64,000 nt of DNA, taken from contig JACONN010000002.1 of the NCBI GenBank assembly GCA_014323675.1, forward strand, positions 2,276,001 to 2,340,000, written 5' to 3'. The position numbers were made by a program, and so were the translations under genes. Source of the DNA: Hormoscilla sp. GM7CHS1pb (GTDB lineage Bacteria > Cyanobacteriota > Cyanobacteriia > Cyanobacteriales > Desertifilaceae). Position 1 is the stretch's first letter. Every line of letters begins with the position of its first letter. Positions 1-9,117 of this stretch are shown here, piece by piece. Under the pieces are notes generated by a model, which did not search any database, was not told the origin of the DNA, and saw only the letters and a list, made by a program, of their open reading frames with translations.

Positions 1-283
1 GGTTTTGAGAAATTTTTTTTCTTATACCTTATATAAGCTGAAGTTTATGGATCTTTGGCCTGGGGGCTATGTCATCCGATCGGGGAGGGGAGGAGATCCG
101 GGCGGGGAGAGGATCGGGGCGGGGAGACCGCATCACCGACCTCTTGAGTAATTTATGCCTGATCCTGAGGGGGTCAACTAGTTATCGTTGCCAGGGTCTT
201 TAGCTGTGGCATCCATAGGAACGCTCCCTCACGGTAGCAACTTAAGTTATTTAGTCAGCTATCTTAAGTATAGTTCAGATAGG

Positions 284-1393
284 CTACATCAATTGGTCGG
301 GGTCGATGTTTTGCGATCGCAGATATTCTGCCAGCCGTTCGGCCCGTTGCTGAGCCTGCTGGGCCCGTTGCCGTTCTTGTTCCACCTCCTGTTGAGCCCG
401 TTGCCGTTCTTGTTCCACCTCCTGTTGAGCCTGCTGGGCCCGTTGTCGTTCTTGTTCCACCTCCTGCTGAGCCTGCTGGGCCCGTTGCCGTTCTTGTTCC
501 ACCTCCTGCTGAGCCCGTTGCCGTTCTTGTTCCACCTCCTGCTGAGCCTGCTGGGCCCGTTGCCGTTCTTGTTCCACCTCCTGTTGAGCCTGCTGAACCC
601 GTTGTCGTTCTTGTTCCACCTCCTGTTGAGCCTGCTGAACCCGTTGTCGTTCTTGTTCCACCTCCTGCTGAGCCTGCTGAGCCCGTTGCCGTTCTTGTTC
701 CACCTCCTGCTGAGCCTGCTGGGCCCGTTGCCGTTCTTGTTCAGCTAACTCATCTGAGGTCAGATATCTCCTGCCCTCTTGGTCGTACCAGTACACCCAT
801 TCCCTGCTCCTGCCTCGATATCTTCCCAGTCCCGTTCCTATTCCCAAGCCTATTTCTGGCAACCAGATGGGATTTCCTGACAGCAGTCTGTATTGGTCCT
901 CTTCTAACTTATATACTTCCAAAGGTTGATGGTCTGCATGGCGACTCCTTCGCCCCCGTCTTCCACTACCGATTGGACGGCAAAATGGATTGTATATTAC
1001 ATAGTACAATGCCCCTAGTTCTGCATAATCTGCCATTTTTTTGTCATACTCGCCCCCGTAGGTTTTGGAGACCACTTCCATCACCAAAATGGGCACTATT
1101 CCCTTTTCTTCCCACACCACGTAGCTGAGGCGCAGTGCTGCTGATTTTATCCGCTGTACCCCGATACTGAGAAATCCATCCGGGACTAGGGCTGGTTTTT
1201 CGGGGTGATAGTATATTCCCATATCTACTCCCCAAAACCAGTCATCCCGTTGGGCCCAGATCCGGGATAATATATCGTCAGCGGCGTTGGGGATTAAGTT
1301 TTGCAGTTCGTTGTCCACTGGCGTGTCGTCTGAGTCTGGTAATTCTTCTGCCGTTGGCAGGCGTAATGTGGAATCGTATGACAAAATTTTCAT
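284..1393 (-). CDS. Uma2-family (DUF820) putative endonuclease with long C-terminal coiled coil, copy A
   Basis: 369 aa. Residues about 1-215 are a Uma2-type PD-(D/E)XK fold: LVPDGFLSIGV supplies the first acidic residue, ILVMEVVSKTYGG the second, and DKKMADYAELGALYYVIYN the following Lys and helix. Residues about 218-350 are near-perfect repeats built from QERQRAQQAQQEVE (14 aa) and shorter QERQRAQQEVE units, predicted to form a continuous coiled coil. It ends with a conserved AERLAEYLRSQNIDPDQLM. The family is hugely expanded in cyanobacteria; the nuclease role is assigned by fold and the substrate is unknown. It lies in tandem with an almost identical copy at 1513-2592, which differs mainly in repeat number. 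The gene is single and monocistronic by spacing. The start ATG at 1393 is shared by both copies (MKILSYD). Confidence 0.9.
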   Translation of the reverse strand: MKILSYDSTLRLPTAEELPDSDDTPVDNELQNLIPNAADDILSRIWAQRDDWFWGVDMGIYYHPEKPALVPDGFLSIGVQRIKSAALRLSYVVWEEKGIVPILVMEVVSKTYGGEYDKKMADYAELGALYYVIYNPFCRPIGSGRRGRRSRHADHQPLEVYKLEEDQYRLLSGNPIWLPEIGLGIGTGLGRYRGRSREWVYWYDQEGRRYLTSDELAEQERQRAQQAQQEVEQERQRAQQAQQEVEQERQRVQQAQQEVEQERQRVQQAQQEVEQERQRAQQAQQEVEQERQRAQQEVEQERQRAQQAQQEVEQERQRAQQAQQEVEQERQRAQQEVEQERQRAQQAQQRAERLAEYLRSQNIDPDQLM

Positions 1394-1512
1394 GATGTCT
1401 AGTAGGTGGCAGTATACGCTTACATTCTTGAGCTGTGAGTATTATCAATAGAACCCAGCCGGATGGAAAATTGATTATGAGCCCATCCCACAGCAGGAGC
1501 TGTCCATCCATT

Positions 1513-2592
1513 CTACATCAATTGGTCGGGGTCGATGTTTTGCGATCGCAGATATTCTGCCAGCCGTTCGGCCCGTTGCCGTTGCCGTTCCACCTCCTGC
1601 TGGGCCCGTTGCCGTTCTTGTTCCACCTCCTGCTGAGCCTGCTGGGCCCGTTGTCGTTCTTGTTCCACCTCCTGCTGAGCCTGCTGGGCCCGTTGCCGTT
1701 CTTGTTCCACCTCCTGCTGAGCCCGTTGCCGTTCTTGTTCCACCTCCTGCTGAGCCCGTTGCCGTTCTTGTTCCACCTCCTGCTGAGCCTGCTGAGCCCG
1801 TTGCCGTTCTTGTTCCACCTCCTGCTGAGCCTGCTGAACCCGTTGTCGTTCTTGTTCCACCTCCTGCTGAGCCTGCTGGGCCCGTTGCCGTTCTTGTTCC
1901 ACCTCCTGCTGAGCCTGCTGGGCCCGTTGCCGTTCTTGTTCAGCTAACTCATCTGAGGCCAGATATCTCCTGCCCTCTTGGTCGTACCAGTACACCCATT
2001 CCCTGCTCCTGCCTCGATATCTTCCCAGTCCCGTTCCTATTCCCAAGCCTATTTCTGGCAACCAGATGGGATTTCCTGACAGCAGTCTGTATTGGTCCTC
2101 TTCTAACTTATATACTTCCAAAGGTTGATGGTCTGCATGGCGACTCCTTCGCCCCCGTCTTCCACTACCGATTGGACGGCAAAATGGATTGTATATTACA
2201 TAGTACAATGCCCCTAGTTCTGCATAATCTGCCATTTTTTTGTCATACTCGCCCCCGTAGGTTTTGGAGACCACTTCCATCACCAAAATGGGCACTATTC
2301 CCTTTTCTTCCCACACCACGTAGCTGAGGCGCAGTGCTGCTGATTTTATCCGCTGTACCCCGATACTGAGAAATCCATCCGGGACTAGGGCTGGTTTTTC
2401 GGGGTGATAGTATATTCCCATATCTACTCCCCAAAACCAGTCATCCCGTTGGGCCCAGATCCGGGATAATATATCGTCAGCGGCGTTGGGGATTAAGTTT
2501 TGCAGTTCGTTGTCCACTGGCGTGTCGTCTGAGTCTGGTAATTCTTCTGCCGTTGGTAGGCGTAATGTTGGATCGTATGACAGAATTTTCAT
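1513..2592 (-). CDS. Uma2-family (DUF820) putative endonuclease with coiled-coil tail, copy B
   Basis: 359 aa, almost identical to copy A over residues 1-215, including the LVPDGFLSIGV and LVMEVVSK motifs. It differs by a few substitutions (S8P, T213A) and by the order and number of the QERQRAQQ(AQQ)EVE units, so the tail is about ten residues shorter. The last repeat before the conserved C-terminus reads EVERQRQRAERLAEYLRSQ. The nucleotide identity, including the short spacer and the CATGATGTCTAGTAGGTGG leader of both genes, shows a recent tandem duplication. Repeat number variation is expected from slippage or unequal crossover. The function is the same inference as for copy A. Confidence 0.9.
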   Translation of the reverse strand: MKILSYDPTLRLPTAEELPDSDDTPVDNELQNLIPNAADDILSRIWAQRDDWFWGVDMGIYYHPEKPALVPDGFLSIGVQRIKSAALRLSYVVWEEKGIVPILVMEVVSKTYGGEYDKKMADYAELGALYYVIYNPFCRPIGSGRRGRRSRHADHQPLEVYKLEEDQYRLLSGNPIWLPEIGLGIGTGLGRYRGRSREWVYWYDQEGRRYLASDELAEQERQRAQQAQQEVEQERQRAQQAQQEVEQERQRVQQAQQEVEQERQRAQQAQQEVEQERQRAQQEVEQERQRAQQEVEQERQRAQQAQQEVEQERQRAQQAQQEVEQERQRAQQEVERQRQRAERLAEYLRSQNIDPDQLM

Positions 2593-2969
2593 GATGTCTA
2601 GTAGGTGGTAGTATGATTACGGAAGTATACAGAGATTGTTAGTTGTCCGGGAGCGCAAGCGAAATCTCGATCGCCTTAGCCTCGGCAGCAGAGTACTGCG
2701 CAGGCGGGCTTAGTTTATGTAGCGATACTCTTTAGGGTATCACGGCGCTAATTGTTCGTGTTTAACTAATTGAACAGTTTGCATCCATAACCTCTGGTGC
2801 ATCTGTTAATGTTGGTGGCGGTGGGGGCTGAGTACGTCCGGCCCTAAATATTCTTCTAAGTATGGGTCCATATTAATGGTAAATTAGATTATGGCTTGCT
2901 GGTTGACAAGGAGGCGATCGCGCCTAATTTCTCTGTTCCTAACGATCGTAGGGTTGCCGCACCGCTTAG
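2593..2969. other. Intergenic region with dispersed-repeat fragments
   Basis: No convincing gene. It contains a GCGCAGGCGGGCTTAGTTTA segment whose reverse complement recurs near 17390-17420, and a HIP1-like site. On the minus strand at about 2810-2872 a short reading frame begins MDPYLEEYLGP, which resembles the first residues of DUF4058 proteins, but it stops after about 21 codons. It can only be a remnant. Confidence 0.4.
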
Positions 2970-3293
2970 GAGCTGTGCTATGGGGGACTGCTGCTGCTGC
3001 GCCCCCCTAGAACCAACCAAGAACGGGTGCTGTTTAGGGGCATTACCTACAAGCGGTTAGCCCGTTCCCTGCCGCGCCGCGTGATGATTCATATCGTCAC
3101 TATTGACTTAACTGCCCCCGGGATTAAGGTCTTTGTGACCCCAGGCAGTCCAGGACCCGATCGCGCGGAAATCCAGGCCCGAACTACAACGGAATTTGTC
3201 CGAGAGTTTCAGGTGCAATTCGCTGTCAATGCCAATTTCTTTTACCCATTCTATACTAAGACCCCCTGGGATTATTATCCCCGATCGGCCTAA
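2970..3293 (+). pseudogene. Phosphodiester glycosidase-family (NAGPA-like) N-terminal fragment
   Basis: Open frame without a proper start. It encodes GITYKRLARSLPRR, a VMIHIVTIDLTAPGIKVFVTPG stretch and QVQFAVNANFFYPFY, which is the beginning of the phosphodiester glycosidase (NAGPA) domain found in cyanobacterial exported proteins. The frame stops right after WDYYPRS, where full-length family members continue for about 200 more residues. The signal peptide region is also missing or altered: a stop lies just upstream and only a GTG at 3027 could initiate. I read it as a truncated remnant. The family match is from memory of conserved motifs; confidence in the family is fair, confidence in decay is high. 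Confidence 0.65.
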
Positions 3294-3398
3294 CTTACTA
3301 TTTTAGCTAAAGTCAATGTTGTTAACAATATTTAACATTTTCACAGCATACCCTCGTTCCCTCCCTGGGAATGATCAGTCACGAGGTGGTTGCCTCCT

Positions 3399-3460
3399 GT
3401 GAATTCCTTTATCCGGGGTAACTTGTGAATTCCTTTATCCGGGGTAACTTGTGAGTTCCT
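3399..3460. repeat. 26-bp direct repeat, two full copies plus a partial
   Basis: The unit starting GTGAATTCCTTTATCCGGGG occurs at 3399 and 3425, followed by a diverged GTGAGTTCCT at 3451. It sits in a gene-free stretch. Confidence 0.7.
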
Positions 3461-3518
3461 AACAACGGTCGTCTATTGAGACCAGGAGCCGGTGTCTCCC
3501 GGGTAGTGCGAGTTCTTC

Positions 3519-3539
3519 GTAGGGTGGGCACCGCCCACC
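3519..3539. repeat. Dispersed palindromic repeat of the GTAGGGTGGGC/GCCCACC type
   Basis: The 21-bp sequence GTAGGGTGGGCACCGCCCACC recurs almost unchanged at 6582-6602 and 23328-23348, with partial copies near 3995 and 26926. The inner GGTGGGC and GCCCACC arms are complementary. In two copies its TAG provides the stop codon of the preceding reading frame. Confidence 0.75.
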
Positions 3540-3656
3540 AGAATGTGGTATTTTTTTACCAACTGGTGCAAGACCACACCCGTCGTCATCTGACTGGCGG
3601 ACGTCAGGTCTAGTATCTAGTCGGGGGATCCCATAGAGCGGCAGGCCCAGATGGTA

Positions 3657-3802
3657 TATATGCTGAGGGGCAAATCAGATATGCTGAGGGGCAAATCAGA
3701 TATGCTGCAAATCAGATATGCTGAGGGGTAAATCAGATATGCTGAGGGGCAAAGCATATATGTTGAGGGACAAATCATATATGCTGAGGGCCAAATCATA
3801 TG
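3657..3802. repeat. 21-bp tandem repeat (ATATGCTGAGGGGCAAATCAG-like), about seven units
   Basis: Units of about 21 bp, ATATGCTGAGGGGCAAATCA plus one base, are repeated with small changes. One unit lacks the GAGGGG core, which leaves ATGCTGCAAATCAG. The array ends by running directly into the CHAT-protein remnant on the minus strand. Confidence 0.8.
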
Positions 3803-3807
3803 CTGAT

Positions 3808-3971
3808 TTCTGGAAATACTCGTGCAGTTCTTGCACCTTGAGTAGATCGAGGATGTGGTGCGCTACTTCAGAAAAATCGGTCACCCAATCTTGCTGTAGC
3901 AACAGGTCTGCTAAATGGCGATAAATATGTGCTAACAGTTCTAGTGTAAGATTGCTGCTGTTGCAGGGATA
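3808..3971 (-). pseudogene. TPR/CHAT-protein internal fragment
   Basis: The minus strand reads ELLAHIYRHLADLLLQQDW followed by DFSEVAHHILDLLKVQELHEYF. The LDLLKVQEL.EYF pattern is the hallmark linker between TPRs and the CHAT protease domain in cyanobacterial CHAT proteins (compare the intact region of the CHAT gene at 37.2-39.8 kb). There is no start, and the downstream part is replaced by the 21-bp tandem array, so this is a relic. Confidence 0.6.
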
Positions 3972-4042
3972 GCACCTCCTGATGGCAAAACGTTGGTAGG
4001 GTGGGCAATGCTTGTCAATTGTGGGTTGTTGGTTGTCAGTTG

Positions 4043-4324
4043 CTATCGCTGATAAGGACTAAAGTCCTTACTACGAACCTCTGACCTATAGTCCCAGTCC
4101 CATTCCCAAGCCTGAGTCACCAGACTACTCAGCCAGCATCTGCTAGCCAGTTCTAGCAGACCGTCATCAGCTAACACCTCCGCTATTAACTGTTCCAAGG
4201 AACGTCCTTGAGAACGGCATACCTTGATCACCCCCGCGATCGCCGTTGCCACCAGTTCTTCATCCACCTGCTTTTCTTTGAGGGCGACAATTTCTTGAGC
4301 ATTGGTGGGAATTTCATAATTCAT
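4043..4324 (-). CDS. Hypothetical small protein
   Basis: 93 aa, acidic, starting MNYEIPTNAQEIVALKEKQ. It is predicted helical, with a C-terminal tail rich in Trp (VTQAWEWDWDY). The last codons run into an AAGGACTAAAGTCCTT palindrome, a dispersed repeat that also occurs near 33600, so the native C-terminus may have been replaced. The start at ATG 4324 is the first in frame. I do not recognise the family. It has a normal codon pattern and is probably a real gene. Confidence 0.5.
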   Translation of the reverse strand: MNYEIPTNAQEIVALKEKQVDEELVATAIAGVIKVCRSQGRSLEQLIAEVLADDGLLELASRCWLSSLVTQAWEWDWDYRSEVRSKDFSPYQR

Positions 4325-4583
4325 GGCTACTAATCAATTTTTTTAAAAAATGTGCTACAGATGATATTCCGAAAGTATCTGCCAGAGATAGTTTGGCAAT
4401 CTCAAATCCCAAATCTCAAATCGTCAATTCTTATCAAAGAGTTTTTCACTCCCTAGCGCTACGCGCACTTCGTCTCACAAAATGATATGTTTGTAAAGTT
4501 TCTTAACATGATTTTCATCTGTGATTCTGTAGTATAGCGTAATTTGTACCCTTGTCAACTCGGTTTCAAACAATTTTCAGCAA

Positions 4584-6585
4584 ATGAACGAATTACTTTA
4601 TCTGGAAGTTCCCACCCCCGATCGGGGGGCGGTAACGGCCTGGTTACAGCAGGAATACGATCCGGGGATGGGGGCCAAGCAGGCCGCCGCCGATGGCATC
4701 AGGCTGGAATTTGGTCAAAATAGTTCCCAACCCACAGCAGAAATCTCGATATTTGTCTGGTCGGTGCAGCGAACGACATACTTAAAAGTATTTCGTTGGT
4801 CGGACAGACCAGTCAAGCAGGAAAAACACTTAATTGCCAAACTCCGTGCCGATCTCAGAGACAAGTTTCCCCATCAATATCCCGAACCGCCAGCAATTAA
4901 CTTATCCCAGCAAAATATTTTTGATGCCCTGGTGGGCCAGTACCCCCTGACAGTCAAGTACTTTCAGAAAATGCCCAGGGGCGATTATCATCTCCAGCGG
5001 GTATATTGGTGGGAGCAACGTTGGCGTCAAAGCGTCCGCAACCCCCAGAAACCCCAGCAAATAGTGTTTCCCCAGCAGCAAGCAGCACCCAAAACAGAGT
5101 ACGACCTGATCTATATTGGGGGGCATTAGGGGCGATCCATGCAGCCAGGATGGCCCGGTTGGGCTATCGGGTGCTGCTGATCGAACGCTTACCCTTCGGA
5201 CGGATGAACCGAGAGTGGAATATTTCCCGGGATGAGTTTCAAAGAATAATTGACCTGGGTTTGTTTACTCCCCAGGAGTTTGAGGAGATTATTGCCCGGG
5301 AGTATATTGATGGATTTAATAAATTCTTTGATGGTAACAACCCCAGCCACCTGAGAGCAAAAGTTTTACATACCCCAAAGGTGCTGAATGTGGCCTTAGA
5401 CTCGGATAAGTTTTTGGACCTCTGCGGACAAAAGCTGCGGGACGCTGGCGGAGTTATCTGGGATGAAACTGAATTTATCCGGGCGGATGTTTCTCAAAAT
5501 AATGTCCTAGTTCGCCTCCAACATCTGCCCACGGGGGAACAACGTCAAGCAACCGGACGCCTGCTGGTGGATGCCATGGGCACGGCTTCCCCGATCGCCT
5601 GGCAGTTGAACGGCGGGCGTACCTTCGATAGCGTTTGTCCTACCGTCGGAGGGGCGATCGCCAGTGGTTTTGAACCGGGAGTATGGGATTCTGATTACGG
5701 GACGTACTCAACTCCCATGGAGACATTTCCCGGGGACGACAGTTAATTTGGGAATTATTTCCCGGCGCGGGAGAGGAACTGACGATTTATTTGTTCCATT
5801 ACCATCAGGTCCATCCCGATAATCCCGGTTCTCTTTTAGAAATGTATGAAGATTTCTTTACAATTCTCCCGGAGTATCGTCGCTGCGATATGGACGAGTT
5901 GGTCTGGAAGAAACCCACTTTCGGCTATATTCCCGGTCACTTTTCCGTCGGGAGTCGCGATCGCGCGATCGCGTTCGATCGGATCCTGGCCATCGGCGAC
6001 GCCGCCTCACTCCAGTCACCCCTAGTCTTCACCGGTTTTGGCTCCCTGGTCAGGAATCTGCCCCGTTTGACTGCACTTTTAGATACAGCACTCAAGCATG
6101 ACCTCTTGTCAGCCCAACATTTAAATCAAATCCGGGCTTACCAAAGCAACGTGGCCGTCACCTGGCTATTTTCCAAAGGCATGATGGTGCCCACAGGTCG
6201 CCACTTGCCCCCCGAACGGATTAATTCCATGCTGAATACCTTCTTTGGCCTGCTGGCAAACGAACCGCCAGAAGTAGCAGACACCTTCATTAAAGACCGT
6301 ACAGACTGGCTGACCTTTAATCGACTGGCCCTAAAAGCAGCTTTCACGAACCCGGCCCTGTTATTATGGATTTGGGAAATGGCAGGTGCTAAGGATATGC
6401 TGCGTTGGTTAGGCAGCTACTTCAGCTTCACCCTCAGCGCCTTCGTCAACTTGTTGCTGGCAGGCTGGTTTCCGAGTTTTACCCGCTGGTGTCAGCCTTG
6501 GTTAGAACGGAAGTATCCCGAACTATGGCTGCGAATGCTGACTGTCAGCTACGGGCTGACTACTGTGATGAAACGTCCGCTGTAG
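4584..6585 (+). pseudogene. cruP: CruP-type lycopene cyclase-family FAD oxidoreductase, two frameshifts
   Basis: Three overlapping frames together encode one protein of about 667 aa. Part 1 (4584-5120) has an N-terminal domain and the start of a Rossmann fold, DLIYIGG. One missing G in the G6 run at 5117-5122 would join it to LGAIHAARMARLGYRVLLIE. Part 2 runs through RMNREWNISRDEFQ, LLVDAMGTASPIAWQLNGG and a flavoprotein core. One missing G at 5699-5701 would restore DVLNSHGDISRGRQLIWELF and lead into part 3, LTIYLFHYHQVHPDNPGSLLEMYEDF, then GDAASLQSPLVFTGFGS. These motifs are typical of the CruA/CruP family of carotenoid (lycopene) cyclases. Both defects are one-base losses in G runs, so sequencing error is as likely as true inactivation. 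The TAG stop lies in a dispersed GTAGGGTGGGC repeat. Confidence 0.75.
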
Positions 6586-6675
6586 GGTGGGCATCGCCCA
6601 CCATCCCTCGCGACGATGATGAAACCTCCGCTGTAGTTGAATGGATCTGAGATCTTGCATCATTCTCGATAAGCC

Positions 6676-6740
6676 TCATGGCCCGCCGTGGGTTTGAACC
6701 CACGGCTAATAGCTGAAGTCGGTTGAAAACAGACTGAAAG
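6676..6740. repeat. Dispersed composite palindromic repeat
   Basis: CATGGCCCGCCGTGGGTTTG, then AACCCACGGCTAATAGCTGA and AGTCGGTTGAAAAC. The CCCGCC..GGGTTT/AACCC..GGC hairpin and the AGTCGGTTGAAACCGACT hairpin recur at about 18940, 31140, 39955, 44055 and 59200-59305. Confidence 0.75.
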
Positions 6741-7323
6741 CCTTATAGAGAAAGGATTTAGTCTCCTTTGATAGACAGGCGAGTTTAGCCTCTATTTTTA
6801 ACCAGAGGCTGCTTATTGCGACAGGTGCAAGATATGAGATGGATCCAAATTAAAAATACACCGGCGAAAACAATTACCAAGATCGAGTACAAGTGAGGCG
6901 ATCGTCAAGGCCCGATATAACAAACAACCGGTATAATTTATTGTGTGTGTGATTAGATCACACGCACAATTGTTTTAGATAAAATATGTTGTAGTAAGCT
7001 GTGATGCATTTAAATTGCATAGTCCCAAATCGAATAGCTGCATAGGGCAACGGACGCGAAGGATGACTCAAAGTCAAGTCGTACCTTGGTTATTATCCCA
7101 GGTGCGTGGCGCGGGCGTCCCCGCCTGCGGTAGGGCGGGCGTCCCCGCCTGCGGTAGGGCGGGCGTCTCGCCTGCCCGGGTGCAAACGCAAACACGCTTT
7201 GTGCTGACTACGAACTTAGAACACTTCCCGATCGAAGGGGACGAAACTTCCATTCAACTCATCGGGTGCCACCCGGTTAACCATGCCTAAGATAAGATTA
7301 GAGTCGGCCGTCATCGCCAGTCA
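6741..7323. other. Gene-poor intergenic region with GC-rich tandem repeat
   Basis: No supported gene. At 7113-7183 the 24-bp unit GCGGGCGTCCCCGCCTGCGG+TAGG is repeated about three times and is self-complementary (GGCGGGG/CCCCGCC-like). The short frame that crosses it has no family resemblance. Confidence 0.5.
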
Positions 7324-7614
7324 ATGAAGGAACTGGAAAGTCAATGGCGCAGGTACGGTAGATCGAATCTTTACCTGCACGAACTGTACGGGGTAAAATT
7401 AATGCCAGAAATGACGAGGCGAGAGGAGATATATCGCCTGAGTCGGTGGTTGCTCAAAGAGTTGCCAATGACAATGGTCAAGGCTACCATCGGGAAAGCA
7501 ACTGTTCTAGACTTAGTGAGTACGCCAATTGGTCTGTTTACAGCCAAAGCGCGATCTAGAGGTCAACAAGAAGCTAAACTCCCAGAAGCAGCCCGTAAAA
7601 TAGAATGGTTATAA
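7324..7614 (+). CDS. Hypothetical protein, possibly the C-terminal part of a longer gene
   Basis: 96 aa with sensible coding character (SQWRRYGRSNLYLHELYGVK, REEIYRLSRWLLKELPMTM, PIGLFTAKARSRGQQEAKLP). I do not recognise the family. It ends 18 bp before the ispE ATG, so it may be co-transcribed with ispE. The region just upstream is repeat-rich and there is no clear ribosome binding site at the ATG, which suggests that the 5' part of a larger gene was lost. It could also be an intact small gene. Confidence 0.4.
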   Translation: MKELESQWRRYGRSNLYLHELYGVKLMPEMTRREEIYRLSRWLLKELPMTMVKATIGKATVLDLVSTPIGLFTAKARSRGQQEAKLPEAARKIEWL

Positions 7615-7632
7615 TTCAGCTCACTAATCATC

Positions 7633-8577
7633 ATGCACTCTTACTCTTTAGCTGCTGCTGCGAAGATAAATCTGTATCTGGAAATTATTGGCTCGCGGTC
7701 CGACGGCTATCACGAACTGGCGACAGTCTTCCAAAGCATCGACCTGGTTGATAAAATCGATTTGCGTCTGTCTGGCAATGATAGCATTTGCGTCCATTGC
7801 GACCATCCCCAAGTGCCGTCCGATCGCACGAACCTGGCCTACCGGGCCGCCGAACTGATGAAAACCGAATTCCCGGACGCTTTTGCCAAATATGGAGGCA
7901 TTAACATTACCATAGACAAACAAATTCCCGTAGCAGCGGGACTAGCAGGGGGGTCCACTAATGCCGCAGCGGTCCTGGTAGGCATAGATTTAATCTGGCA
8001 GCTGGGACTAACTCAAGCAGAATTACAAACTCTAGCAGCCCAGTTAGGATCGGACGTACCATTCTGTGTTATGGGTGGGACAGCACTGGCCACGGAACGG
8101 GGAGAAAATCTCTCTCCCTTACCAGATCTAGATAATCTCTATGTAGTCTTGGCCAAATACCGTAACCTGACGATCTCTACCCCTTGGGCATATCAAACCT
8201 ACCGGGAAAAGTATAGTGATTGTTATATTACAGATGCCCAAAGTTTAGCAGCCTGCTGGGAAAAAGTCCATTCCAGTCCGATGGTAAGGGCGATCGCCCC
8301 TAAAGATAGTACCCAAATCGGCAAGTTACTGCACAACGACTTTGAGCGAGCAGTCTTTCCCGAATATCCGCAGTTAATGCAACTGAAAGCAGCATTTGAG
8401 CAAGCGAGGGTATTGGGGACAATTATGTCCGGGTCTGGTCCCACCATCTTTGCTCTGACAGAAACCCCAGAACAGGCCCAATTAGTAAAGGAAACTGTAA
8501 AGCAGGCAATTTCCGACCCTGAGTTAGAACTGTGGGTAACCAAGTTTATCCCCACAGGCATTCGGATAGCAAAATAA
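7633..8577 (+). CDS. ispE: 4-(cytidine 5'-diphospho)-2-C-methyl-D-erythritol kinase
   Basis: 314 aa, a normal length for IspE. It is a GHMP kinase that phosphorylates CDP-ME in the MEP isoprenoid pathway, which supplies carotenoid and phytol precursors. Visible motifs are AKINLYLEIIGSRSDGYHEL at the N-terminus, the ATP-binding glycine-rich loop PVAAGLAGGSTNAAAVLVG around residue 100, and the C-terminal GTIMSGSGPTIFAL. The next gene, a DUF3082 protein, starts 15 bp after the stop, an arrangement common in cyanobacteria. The start at 7633 fits the family N-terminus (MHSYSLAAAAKINLYLE). Confidence 0.96.
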   Translation: MHSYSLAAAAKINLYLEIIGSRSDGYHELATVFQSIDLVDKIDLRLSGNDSICVHCDHPQVPSDRTNLAYRAAELMKTEFPDAFAKYGGINITIDKQIPVAAGLAGGSTNAAAVLVGIDLIWQLGLTQAELQTLAAQLGSDVPFCVMGGTALATERGENLSPLPDLDNLYVVLAKYRNLTISTPWAYQTYREKYSDCYITDAQSLAACWEKVHSSPMVRAIAPKDSTQIGKLLHNDFERAVFPEYPQLMQLKAAFEQARVLGTIMSGSGPTIFALTETPEQAQLVKETVKQAISDPELELWVTKFIPTGIRIAK

Positions 8578-8592
8578 TCTAAGTTGTGACCA

Positions 8593-8931
8593 ATGACTGA
8601 GAAGAACCCAAAAACAGAATCTCCGACAGCGCCAGACAAGACGAGTCCCTGGCGCTGCATCAGTGGCGCAGTTATCAGTGGGGCCTGCGCCACTGCTTTT
8701 TATTTGCTCACGGCATCTATTGCTCAGAACTTCGCTGACAAACCCATCCACTCCACCAACCCCATTACTCTCAATATTGCTGCCGCCGTTCGTACCCTGA
8801 TAGTCGGCCTGAGTGCCTTGGGAACCGGAATTTTTGCGATCGCGACCCTGGGTCTGTTAGCTTTAGCAGTGCAACTGGTCATCCAACGCTTGACAAAACG
8901 CCCCGTCTCCCCATATGACTGCCGTTCGTAG
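8593..8931 (+). CDS. DUF3082-family membrane protein
   Basis: 112 aa with two predicted membrane segments: ISGAVISGACATAFYLLTAS (residues about 24-43) and LIVGLSALGTGIFAIATLGL (about 75-95). A Pro/Thr-rich cytosolic N-terminus precedes them. This is the small cyanobacterial protein usually encoded directly after ispE, and the 15-bp spacing suggests one transcript. The function is unknown. The C-terminus (PVSPYDCRS) runs into a GTAGTAAGGACTTTAATAC repeat, so the last residues may not be native. Confidence 0.75.
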   Translation: MTEKNPKTESPTAPDKTSPWRCISGAVISGACATAFYLLTASIAQNFADKPIHSTNPITLNIAAAVRTLIVGLSALGTGIFAIATLGLLALAVQLVIQRLTKRPVSPYDCRS

Positions 8932-9117
8932 TAAGGACTTTAATACCCGAGGCCAAGGTGCCGTGCGACCATCTGCAAAAGCAGTCGAAGGTGCTCGATT
9001 AACCGCAGTTCAGCTTATTCTTAACTGCCGATCGCGAATTTTCAGGAAAAATTAATCTAGCCATAATTTACTAGTAAAATAGCAATTGGAGGATATAATT
9101 GTCCAAAAGAGAGAACA

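Noticed and set aside
188..1947. Plus-strand frames of 186 and 170 codons rich in LLSLLGPLPFLFHL opposite the Uma2 tails
   Set aside because: They are the antisense reading of the QERQRAQQ repeats; the frame stays open only because the repeat unit length is a multiple of three.
2810..2872. Minus-strand MDPYLEEYLGP start resembling DUF4058
   Set aside because: Stops after about 21 codons with no continuation in other frames; too short to claim.
7015..7290. 91-codon plus-strand frame with GVPACGRA repeats
   Set aside because: It is the translation of a GC-rich tandem repeat between genes.
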